DNA of 10,962 nucleotides from Litorimonas sp964435725 (lineage in GTDB: Bacteria > Pseudomonadota > Alphaproteobacteria > Caulobacterales > Maricaulaceae): contig CAYTAJ010000075.1 in NCBI GenBank assembly GCA_964435725.1, positions 1 to 10,962 on the forward strand, given 5' to 3'. A program made the translations under genes and the position numbers. The first letter of the stretch is position 1. Each line of letters starts with the position of its first letter. This document shows, piece by piece, positions 1 through 6,453 of the stretch. The notes beneath the pieces are model-generated. The model ran no database searches and was not told the DNA's origin. It saw only the letters and a list, made by a program, of their open reading frames with translations.

Positions 1-2
1 AT

Positions 3-1643
3 GGTCGTCTTAACTCTGTTGGTGATTACCTCCTAATGTCAGGTATGCTGACGGGGTCCGGTACAATCACGACACCTTTCCTTACAAATGTTATGGGTGG
101 TATTGCGCCTGGTGGAAATGGTGAATTTGGTCGTTTGGTTATTGACGGAAGTGCCGTTCTCGCGTCAGCCTCTGGCTTGATGATTGACATTGGCGCTGAT
201 GGTGAGAATGACAACCTTACTATCACAGGCGACTCTAGCCTGGGAGGTCAGGTTATCTTCTTACCAACGGCTGATGTTGTTGCAGGGAACACATATGTTT
301 TCTTGAATACAGTCGGTACACAAACAGGTGAATTTACAACGACGGCAATCAGCTCGATTCTAACACCTGTCCTGACTTACACAGACAATTCAGTGATCGC
401 GACAATCGAAGCGGGTAGCTATGATAATGCCATTGACACAACGAATGATGTTCAAGGCTCTTATGCCAAAATGCTTGACGGTGCACGCGGAGCGACTGGC
501 TTAGCGCCTATCTTCGCGAATTTGGACTTGGCGTCTACAGAAAGCATTCAAGCCGTTCTTGATAGCTGGGCGCCTGTGACAGAAACCACAGTGCGTAGCT
601 TGTCACGTGCAGCGTCTGAGAACCTTGTGCGTTTCCACAGAGATCGCCTGAGCGCCATGAGCACGGATGAGTGGAGCGGCGGTACGGTCACTGTCATGGG
701 TAACCCTGTTCAGATGGCTTCAAATGACCAATACTCGACAGTGATGTCTGACGTTGGTTATCTCCAGGCGTCAAATGGTGAAGGGACCGTCAAATCAACA
801 GGCAAAGTGCCTCATGATATGGCGGTTTATCTTTCCGGCTCATTTATCGATGGTGAAAGTGCGGCCATGCCAACGGCGCAAAGCCTTGATAATGAAGATT
901 TTGACGGTTGGTCTGTTTCGGGTGGCGTTGAAAAGCGTGTGTCTGACAAGGCGAGTGTCGGTGTATCATTGAGCTATACACAGCTCGAAGCCGAAGCCTC
1001 TCTGGGTCAGATTGCAGAGACAGACTATTTCGCTGGGACAGTTTACGGTCAGCTGCGTGCTGAAAATAACTTAGTTCTCGATGGTCAGCTTAGCTTGGGT
1101 ACATTTAGTTCTGAGACAGAACGGACTGTTACCTCATTCCCAGCCGCAGCAACGTTATCGACAGAAGATGACAGTACGGTTTTCTCTGGTGATCTTCGCG
1201 TATCAAAAGCCTTTGAAACGGGTAGTGCGGTCGTGACACCCCGTGTCAGCTTGCAAAACACTTTCATTAGTTTCGATACTGTTGAGGAAGCCGGTGGTGC
1301 ACCAGGGCTCTCAATTCAGCGAAACGACATCATGAGTACGCAAGGTCGTATTGGTCTTGGACTATCAACGGCGGCTGACTCCAAATTTGACTTGTCTGCC
1401 TATGGTGATTTGGTCAATGAGTTCGGCAACATCGATGATAGCTTTAACGCCGGTTTCGTGGCAGCACCGGGTGCAACAGCTGATTTCGCTCTGTTTGGGA
1501 CAGACAAAAACTGGGCAGAAATCGGTGTCGGTCTTGGCTTTAATGTTCAGAATGCGAAGATTAATCTCTCCGCTGACACGACATTGGGCCGTAAAGACTT
1601 TGAAACACGTGTCTATCGTGCAGGTGTAACTTACAAGTTCTAA
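3..1643 (+). CDS. Autotransporter, C-terminal part (5' end outside window)
   Basis: This is a type Va secretion protein: its C-terminal barrel inserts in the outer membrane and carries a beta-helical passenger to the cell surface. The frame is open to the window edge, so the ATG at 36 is internal rather than the start. Counting from that Met, residues 1-125 are the end of the passenger, with the GGIAPGG turn and the 'DNLTITGDSSLGG' repeat style that precedes many autotransporter barrels. Residues 130-250 form a linker/helical region, and about 260-535 is a barrel of alternating amphipathic strands. The protein ends in ...YRAGVTYKF, with the terminal Phe expected for Bam-dependent assembly. 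The visible part contains no cysteine, which is common in surface-exported passengers. Passenger function (adhesin, protease or other) is not visible. A terminator follows, so the gene is probably the last of its transcript. The family assignment is secure; the role is unknown. Confidence 0.9.
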   Translation, partial: GRLNSVGDYLLMSGMLTGSGTITTPFLTNVMGGIAPGGNGEFGRLVIDGSAVLASASGLMIDIGADGENDNLTITGDSSLGGQVIFLPTADVVAGNTYVFLNTVGTQTGEFTTTAISSILTPVLTYTDNSVIATIEAGSYDNAIDTTNDVQGSYAKMLDGARGATGLAPIFANLDLASTESIQAVLDSWAPVTETTVRSLSRAASENLVRFHRDRLSAMSTDEWSGGTVTVMGNPVQMASNDQYSTVMSDVGYLQASNGEGTVKSTGKVPHDMAVYLSGSFIDGESAAMPTAQSLDNEDFDGWSVSGGVEKRVSDKASVGVSLSYTQLEAEASLGQIAETDYFAGTVYGQLRAENNLVLDGQLSLGTFSSETERTVTSFPAAATLSTEDDSTVFSGDLRVSKAFETGSAVVTPRVSLQNTFISFDTVEEAGGAPGLSIQRNDIMSTQGRIGLGLSTAADSKFDLSAYGDLVNEFGNIDDSFNAGFVAAPGATADFALFGTDKNWAEIGVGLGFNVQNAKINLSADTTLGRKDFETRVYRAGVTYKF

Positions 1644-1669
1644 TCAGACACAACCATTATCATCTATTA

Positions 1670-1698
1670 AAGCCACCCTTTCTGAGGGTGGCTTTTTT
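1670..1698 (+). terminator. Rho-independent terminator after the autotransporter gene
   Basis: A 10-bp perfect stem (AAGCCACCCT at 1670-1679 pairing with AGGGTGGCTT at 1685-1694) has a 5-base loop and runs into a T tract (1693-1698). It lies 26 bases after the autotransporter stop codon and separates that gene from the next operon. Confidence 0.93.
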
Positions 1699-1729
1699 AT
1701 GGCCTAAACTTTAGTTATCAAATGAAATT

Positions 1730-1743
1730 GCCGTTTGGACGGC
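1730..1743 (+). other. Small GC-rich hairpin upstream of the lipoprotein operon
   Basis: GCCGT (1730-1734) and ACGGC (1739-1743) form a perfect 5-bp stem around a TTGG loop, followed by CCTTATTT. It lies in the 83-base spacer between the terminator and the lipoprotein start. It could be a weak second terminator, a small operator overlapping the promoter, or chance. No convincing -35/-10 pair was found in this spacer: TTGCCG at 1728 with CATGAT at 1753 is 19 bases apart and weak. Confidence 0.25.
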
Positions 1744-1781
1744 CCTTATTTGCATGATAACCTCGCAATAGGAGGATGCTT

Positions 1782-2246
1782 ATGAAAGCTGTAATATTAG
1801 CAATATCAACCGGGTTAATGCTCGCGGGATGTGCCGCCCCCGCCGAGACTGATGCCGTCGAAGCAACCGTAGACACGACTGAGGATGCAAAACCTATCCC
1901 AATCCAACAGGCAAAAGAAACAATGAATGCGGAAAGTGAATTTACTCAAATCAAAATGTGGCAAAAAACACCCGGAACCTCTGTCTATAATGCGGTCGGG
2001 CAAGTCGTTGATAATCTGCGTTTATTCCCATCCGTAACCGTATTTGAGGTGCAGGACATATCAGGCGAGACGTGGGCGCGTATTGATGAAACACAGGATA
2101 AATGGGTGAAACTGTCCGATCTGGCTTCGGAGAAATCCGATGGAATGATTGAACGGCCTATCGATTCAAATGGTATGGACCGCATAGATCGTGAGGCCTT
2201 AAAGCGCGCTGTGGAAACAGGCGTTCGTCCGGGCGAGCAAAACTAG
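1782..2246 (+). CDS. Small outer-membrane lipoprotein with SH3-like domain
   Basis: The product is a predicted 154-residue lipoprotein. The start at 1782 is chosen over the in-frame ATG at 1776 because a GGAGG ribosome site (1771-1775) touches 1776 but stands six bases from 1782. MKAVILAISTGLMLAGC is a typical signal with lipobox LAGC; Cys17 would be lipidated, and Ala-Ala follows it rather than Asp, so the outer membrane is the likely destination. Residues about 20-50 are an acidic, flexible linker. Residues about 66-115 (VYNAVGQVV...VTVFEV...WARI...KWVKLSDLA) have the spacing of a bacterial SH3-like beta-barrel, with a ligand-facing Trp and the closing 'W-V-x-x-S-x-L' type strand. This domain call is by eye. 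The tail is charged. The gene is first of a co-directional series, 13 bases before the next gene. No specific function can be assigned. Confidence 0.8.
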   Translation: MKAVILAISTGLMLAGCAAPAETDAVEATVDTTEDAKPIPIQQAKETMNAESEFTQIKMWQKTPGTSVYNAVGQVVDNLRLFPSVTVFEVQDISGETWARIDETQDKWVKLSDLASEKSDGMIERPIDSNGMDRIDREALKRAVETGVRPGEQN

Positions 2247-2259
2247 CCAAATTCCAACT

Positions 2260-2868
2260 ATGCTGCCCAGTTTTGCGATAATGGATAATTTCCTGTCTGA
2301 CCCGCTGGCCGTGCGGGAACAGGCACTGAAGCTGAATTATGATCCGGCTTATAAAAAAGGAAATTATCCGGGATTAGACTCAACAACACCGCTCCAAACA
2401 CAGGGGCTGAATGCGGCGGTCTCTAAATTTGCCGGCGTGGAGTTAGTCGCCGCGCCCAACACATCGCATGGCCATTGTCGTGTAACTTTGGCGGGTGATA
2501 GAGGCATAAGTGGTGTTCATATCGATCCGGCTTTTTATTCCGGTATTCTGTATTTGAGCCTTAATGAGCATTGTCGGGGTGGCACCGATTTTTTCCGTCA
2601 CCGTCGAACGGGATTAGAAAAAGTCCCCTCAAATCAAATGGAATTATTGCAAAGTGGGTATTCTGATCCCAACACGCTGATTGAGGATGTAATTAATAAA
2701 GACAGCACGAAGCCGGGGAAGTGGGAACGTATCATGCGTGCGCCCATGCGGTTTAATCGGCTAATCTTATTTAACCCCATGATGTTTCATACGGCGGCCC
2801 CGGGCTTTGGTCGCGATCCGAAAACAGGGCGTCTTGTCTGCGTTCTCTTTTTCGCGCGTAAAAAATAA
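2260..2868 (+). CDS. DUF6445-like / 2OG-Fe(II) oxygenase-fold protein
   Basis: The product is a 202-residue soluble protein without a signal peptide. It resembles DUF6445 proteins, often found in Caulobacterales and Alteromonadales near TonB receptors and tryptophan halogenases; this comes from recalled family knowledge. The metal-binding pattern of 2-oxoglutarate/Fe(II) oxygenases is visible: H87-x-D89 (in GVHIDP), a distal H177 (in MMFHTAAPGFG), and R191, placed where the co-substrate carboxylate is usually bound. The strand 'GGTDFFRH' (107-114) and 'LILFNPMMFH' (168-177) fit the double-stranded beta-helix. The N terminus 'FAIMDNFLSDPLAVREQAL' is family-like. There is no good ribosome site before 2260 or before the alternative ATG at 2281; the former keeps the conserved N-terminal strand. 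It follows the lipoprotein by 13 bases and precedes the symporter by 23. Oxygenase activity is inferred; the substrate is unknown. Confidence 0.75.
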   Translation: MLPSFAIMDNFLSDPLAVREQALKLNYDPAYKKGNYPGLDSTTPLQTQGLNAAVSKFAGVELVAAPNTSHGHCRVTLAGDRGISGVHIDPAFYSGILYLSLNEHCRGGTDFFRHRRTGLEKVPSNQMELLQSGYSDPNTLIEDVINKDSTKPGKWERIMRAPMRFNRLILFNPMMFHTAAPGFGRDPKTGRLVCVLFFARKK

Positions 2869-2891
2869 AATCCTGCGGAGTAGGCTTAGGG

Positions 2892-4082
2892 ATGGACGCT
2901 ACACTAACCGTTTTAATCACTTTGATCGCTTATAAGGTGGTCTTGCTCGGCATTGGGTTTTGGGCGTCTCGCCGTGTGCGTTCCGAAGATGACTATTTTA
3001 TGGCCGGAAAGGCAAGTGGAGGCGGGTTAGGCGCTTGGACAGCCGGATTATCCTATGCGGCTTCGACCTCCTCCGCTTGGGTGTTATTAGGGTTCACCGG
3101 GATTGTTTATACCCAAGGGCTTGTGGGTTTGTGGCTCATTCCCGGAATTTTCTCAGGTTATCTTTTGACCTGGCTGGTGATGGGGCCACGCCTGAACGCA
3201 GAAACAGCCTCGCGCGGACATTTGACCATTGTGGATTTCATGACATCCGATGTGTCTGATATTTGGAAACGGCGCATTGGTATCCTCTCAGCCGCGCTTA
3301 TCCTGTTTTGTTTTGTCTTTTATATCTCGTCGCAATTCCAGGCAGCAGGCAATGCTTTGACCGAAGTCTTTGGCATGAACACGGTAGAAGCCATTTTGTT
3401 GGGCGCGCTCATTATCGTGATTTATTGTCTTTTAGGGGGATTTCTAGCGGCCAGTGTAACAGACGCCCTGCAAGCCGCTGTTATGCTAATCGCTTGCATC
3501 TTAGTCCCCATCGCCGCCGTGAATGCCGCGGGTGGATTTGGCGCTATCATTTCAACATTACATGAGACCCAACCCCAAAGCTATTTCAGCTTTACAGGAC
3601 AAGCTGCCGGGATGGCGGGTATTGGGTTGGCAATGGGGCTGTTGGGCACAGGCTTAGGCGCATTGGGCCAACCTCAACTCCTCAACCGGATTATGTCCGT
3701 CAAATCAGATAGGGAACGCCGTAAAGGCGCGGCCATTACTATTGGTTGGGGGATAATTATTTATTCNNNNNNNNNNNNNNNNNNNNNNNNNNNNNNNNNN
3801 NNNNNNNNNNNNNNNNNNNNNNNNNNNNNNNNNNNNNNNNNNNNNNNNNNNNNNNNNNNNNNNNNNGCTTTGGGCGCGGCCTTTGGGCCCACAATTCTGA
3901 CCAAATGCCTTGGATGGCGCGTCTCGGGCGGGGCGATTACCTCCGCTATCATCGCTGGTTTTTCGCTAGCCGTTATCTTTGCCAATATTGATGGTTCCCT
4001 CGCGGACGTCATAGAGAAGTGGCTGTCTTGGATAGTCGGCCTGCTTATTTTATGGGTGGGACGACAGGGCAAAAGCGCCTAA
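2892..4082 (+). CDS. Sodium/solute symporter, PutP-like (interrupted by assembly gap)
   Basis: This is an inner-membrane solute:sodium symporter (SSS family), closest by eye to sodium/proline symporter PutP. Recognisable stretches are an N-terminal helix ending ASRRVRSEDDYFMAGK, then AGLSYAASTSSAWVLLGFTG (the discontinuous first core helix), LTIVDFMTSD, GGFLAASVTDALQAAVML, GLGALGQPQLLNRIMSVKS and, after the gap, ALGAAFGPTIL. These match PutP block for block, but the substrate may be another amino or organic acid. As assembled it has 396 codons against about 480-500 for the family. The 100 N at 3767-3866 replace the region that in PutP holds the Ser/Thr sodium-site motif, so function cannot be confirmed. 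Both flanks are in the same frame, so this is probably an intact gene with under-sized gap, not a pseudogene. A GGAG at 2877-2880 is a somewhat distant ribosome site. The next gene starts 10 bases after its stop. Confidence 0.88.
   Translation: MDATLTVLITLIAYKVVLLGIGFWASRRVRSEDDYFMAGKASGGGLGAWTAGLSYAASTSSAWVLLGFTGIVYTQGLVGLWLIPGIFSGYLLTWLVMGPRLNAETASRGHLTIVDFMTSDVSDIWKRRIGILSAALILFCFVFYISSQFQAAGNALTEVFGMNTVEAILLGALIIVIYCLLGGFLAASVTDALQAAVMLIACILVPIAAVNAAGGFGAIISTLHETQPQSYFSFTGQAAGMAGIGLAMGLLGTGLGALGQPQLLNRIMSVKSDRERRKGAAITIGWGIIIYXXXXXXXXXXXXXXXXXXXXXXXXXXXXXXXXXXALGAAFGPTILTKCLGWRVSGGAITSAIIAGFSLAVIFANIDGSLADVIEKWLSWIVGLLILWVGRQGKSA
3767..3866. other. Assembly gap (100 N) inside the symporter gene
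   Basis: Exactly 100 N, the conventional placeholder for a gap of unknown size. Comparison with PutP as I recall it suggests about 120-130 residues between the flanking motifs, against about 39 represented here, so the real gap is probably several hundred bases. Confidence 0.97.
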
Positions 4083-4092
4083 TTCGTCAGGG

Positions 4093-5535
4093 GTGAAAAC
4101 GCATCACAAGCATATCATAATCGGGGCCGGTTTCGGTGGGCTGTGCATGGGCATAAAGCTCAAAGAGGCAGGTGAATCTGACTTTATCATATTGGAAAAA
4201 GGCGAGGGCGTTGGCGGAACATGGCGGGAAAACAGCTATCCCGGTGCGGGCTGCGATATCCCGAGTGCGCTTTATTCCTATTCTTTCGCGCGCAAATATG
4301 ATTGGGCCGAAAAATGGGCCAAGCAGCCTGAAATTTTAGACTATATTGAACAAGTCACAGATCGGTTCGACCTGCGAAGCCACTGTCAGTTTAAAACGGC
4401 AGTGGTGTCTGCGGAGTTTAAGAATAAGCTTTGGCACGTTGCATTAGACACTGGTGAAACATTCACCTGCCAATTCCTCATCAGTGCGATTGGTCAATTA
4501 CATCATCCCAAAATTCCTGACTTTGAAGGTGTTGAAAATTATAAGGGGCAGGCCTTTCATTCCGCGCGGTGGAACCATGAGTTGGACCTGTCCAACAAGC
4601 GCGTCGCGGTCATTGGCAATGCGGCAAGCGCGGTTCAGCTTATTCCTGAAATCGCGAAACAGGCCAAACATCTCACCGTCTATCATCGCAGCCCAAATTG
4701 GGTTGTTGGCAAGGAACAACTCCCATTTTGGATTGTCGAAAAACTCTTAGGCCCACTCTTCAAACCCTTTGGCAATTTCGATCGATTTCAGACATGGGCG
4801 CTGGGCGAATATGGTCTCTGGCGCATGATAAAAGGGGATAAACTCACCGCGTGGATGGGACGGCGTTGGTTTAGAAAAAACCTCGAAAAATCAGTCAAAG
4901 ACAAAGCGATCCAAGAAAAGCTCACGCCCCAATATCCGATAGGGGCCAAACGCGTCCTGCTCTCGGATGATTTCTTTCCTGCGCTGATGCGAGAGAATGT
5001 CGACACCGTTTTTGAATGGGTGAAAACGTTTAGCGAAAACGGCATCATAGATAGCAAAGACAAAACGCGTGACCACAATGTGGTTGTCTTTGCCACGGGC
5101 TTTCACACCAATCCTTTCCTAAAAGAAATAGCTGTCACGGGTGAGGGTGGAGCTCTATTGCGCGATAAGTGGAAGGATGGGGCTTTCGCCTATCTCGGCA
5201 CGATGACGGCGGGCTTTCCTAATCTGTTCATTCTCTACGGTCCCAACACAAATACGGGGCATAGTTCTATTATCTTCAAGCTAGAGCAGCAGGTCGGCTA
5301 TGTCATGCAATTAATCGAAAAGGCGGGCCAAGGCCAGATTGATGTAAAAGCGGATGTCGAAAACGCTTATAACGAAAATGTGCAGTCCCGATTATCTAAA
5401 TTAGCCTGGTCAAAGATTGACGTCAGTTGGTATAAAGACGGTGACCTGGTCACTAATAATTGGCCGGGGTCATCCTTGGAATTTAAACGCAAAATGGCGC
5501 GGCCTGATTGGGCGGCGTTTGAGGTCTCAAAATGA
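4093..5535 (+). CDS. Flavin-containing (Baeyer-Villiger-type) monooxygenase
   Basis: The product is a 480-residue FAD- and NADPH-dependent monooxygenase that would insert one oxygen into a ketone to give an ester or lactone, or oxidise a heteroatom. It starts with GTG (4093), ten bases after the symporter stop; the next in-frame Met lies inside the FAD fold, so GTG is preferred despite a poor ribosome site. The FAD Rossmann motif GAGFGG is at 11-16, followed by EKGEGVGGTW (35-44). The Baeyer-Villiger fingerprint appears as YKGQAFHSARWN (150-161), with Tyr and Asn at positions usually Phe and Pro/Asp. The second, NADPH-binding Rossmann motif reads GNAASA (175-180) instead of GxGxxG. KRVLLSDDFFPAL (286-298) and ATGF (335-338) are also family hallmarks. 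Its stop overlaps the hydrolase start by ATGA, linking it to an esterase partner. Family certain; substrate unknown. Confidence 0.9.
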   Translation: MKTHHKHIIIGAGFGGLCMGIKLKEAGESDFIILEKGEGVGGTWRENSYPGAGCDIPSALYSYSFARKYDWAEKWAKQPEILDYIEQVTDRFDLRSHCQFKTAVVSAEFKNKLWHVALDTGETFTCQFLISAIGQLHHPKIPDFEGVENYKGQAFHSARWNHELDLSNKRVAVIGNAASAVQLIPEIAKQAKHLTVYHRSPNWVVGKEQLPFWIVEKLLGPLFKPFGNFDRFQTWALGEYGLWRMIKGDKLTAWMGRRWFRKNLEKSVKDKAIQEKLTPQYPIGAKRVLLSDDFFPALMRENVDTVFEWVKTFSENGIIDSKDKTRDHNVVVFATGFHTNPFLKEIAVTGEGGALLRDKWKDGAFAYLGTMTAGFPNLFILYGPNTNTGHSSIIFKLEQQVGYVMQLIEKAGQGQIDVKADVENAYNENVQSRLSKLAWSKIDVSWYKDGDLVTNNWPGSSLEFKRKMARPDWAAFEVSK

Positions 5536-6392
5536 CAACGCTCAACTATCGATTATTTGAAACGTTTCTGCGTTTGACCAAGCAAAGAGAGCGTATTTTT
5601 GAAGATATAAAAAGAGAGCGTATCGGGAGCGCGCGACCCAAGGGCAAATGGGCCGCGCGGTTTGAACGCTCAGAATTTGAAGGCCGCACGGTCTGGACGG
5701 TGCATCCCAAATCTGGCGAGAGCCAAAGCCGTTATGTCCATTTCCACGGCGGAGCCTATGTCTATCGTCTTCTGGATATTCACTTCCGCACGATTGCTGA
5801 ATTGGCCGATGCCAGCGGCGTAAGCATTACATTGCCCGACTATCCCATCTTTCCATCCACGGCCGCTGAAACACATGATTGGAGCCACACTTATTTCGAA
5901 AGCATGGTGCAGTCGCACGGTTTGGACAATGTTAAAATCGGTGGTTGTTCCGCAGGCGGAAATTTGGCGATGGCGGTTTTACAACTTCGTCAACAAGCGG
6001 GCTTAGATAATCCAAAAGATACCATTCTGTGGTCACCTTGGGTGGACCTAACAATGGGTGTTGATGAGACACCGCATAACCCCAATGAGGCGCTTTTGAC
6101 TGTGAAAGGCATTGTAGCATCCGGCAATCGTTTTGTCGGAGACAGAGAGGCAAAAGACCCGCTCATCAGCCCCGTCTTTGCCGATATGAAAGACCTGTCA
6201 GCTTTACACATTTTTACGGGCCAGAAAGACTTACTCTACCCCCAAATTACGCGCTTCGCTGATCGTGCCAGCCAAGCGGGGGCTTTAAAAACTTTTAAGG
6301 TTGAACCGCATTTCGGCCATTACTGGATGTTCTATCCGACCAAAGAGCGACACAAGACGATTGGAGAAACAGCAAAAATTTTAAGCCCATAA
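5532..6392 (+). CDS. Alpha/beta hydrolase, HSL-family esterase
   Basis: The product is a 286-residue cytoplasmic carboxylesterase of the hormone-sensitive-lipase (bacterial type IV) family, hydrolysing short to medium esters. The oxyanion-hole motif HGGAY is at 72-76. The nucleophile elbow is G138-C-S140-A-G-G, with Ser140 as catalytic base partner and Cys at a position usually Asp or Glu. The acid is probably Asp233 (TGQKDLLYP), and His263 (HFGHYWMF) completes the triad. PDYPIFPST (102-110) corresponds to the family's Y-R-L-A-P-E segment. The start overlaps the monooxygenase stop (ATGA), and GAGGT at 5521-5525 is a ribosome site six bases upstream, so translation is probably coupled. The natural reading is that it cleaves the ester made by the monooxygenase; this is inferred from gene order. 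It is the last gene of the operon. Confidence 0.9.
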   Translation: MTTLNYRLFETFLRLTKQRERIFEDIKRERIGSARPKGKWAARFERSEFEGRTVWTVHPKSGESQSRYVHFHGGAYVYRLLDIHFRTIAELADASGVSITLPDYPIFPSTAAETHDWSHTYFESMVQSHGLDNVKIGGCSAGGNLAMAVLQLRQQAGLDNPKDTILWSPWVDLTMGVDETPHNPNEALLTVKGIVASGNRFVGDREAKDPLISPVFADMKDLSALHIFTGQKDLLYPQITRFADRASQAGALKTFKVEPHFGHYWMFYPTKERHKTIGETAKILSP

Positions 6393-6419
6393 AAAAAGCG
6401 CTCCGGAAAGGAGCACTTT
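6391..6419 (-). terminator. Intrinsic terminator between convergent operons
   Basis: The arms at 6395-6404 and 6410-6419 form a 10-bp stem with a 5-base loop. Read on the minus strand every position pairs (one G-U wobble) and the stem runs into seven T, so it is a good terminator for the beta-oxidation operon. Read on the plus strand the same position becomes a C-A mismatch and only TTT then GTG follows, so it stops the hydrolase transcript less well. It begins inside the hydrolase stop codon. Confidence 0.85.
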
Positions 6420-6453
6420 GTGTTCGTCTATTTGCTTATCGCAAATACACTGA

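Noticed and set aside
36..38. ATG at 36 as the start of the autotransporter
   Set aside because: The same frame is open upstream to the window edge with passenger-like residues (NSVGDYLL), and no signal peptide follows the ATG.
1728..1758. Possible promoter TTGCCG...CATGAT before the lipoprotein gene
   Set aside because: A 19-base spacer and poor -10 make it too weak to annotate as a promoter.
1776..1778. ATG at 1776 as the lipoprotein start
   Set aside because: GGAGG directly touches this codon, leaving no ribosome spacing; the ATG at 1782 has the right distance and gives a standard lipoprotein signal.
2892..4082. Symporter gene as a truncated pseudogene
   Set aside because: The short length is explained by the gap placeholder; both flanks are in one frame and well conserved, with no stop or frameshift seen.
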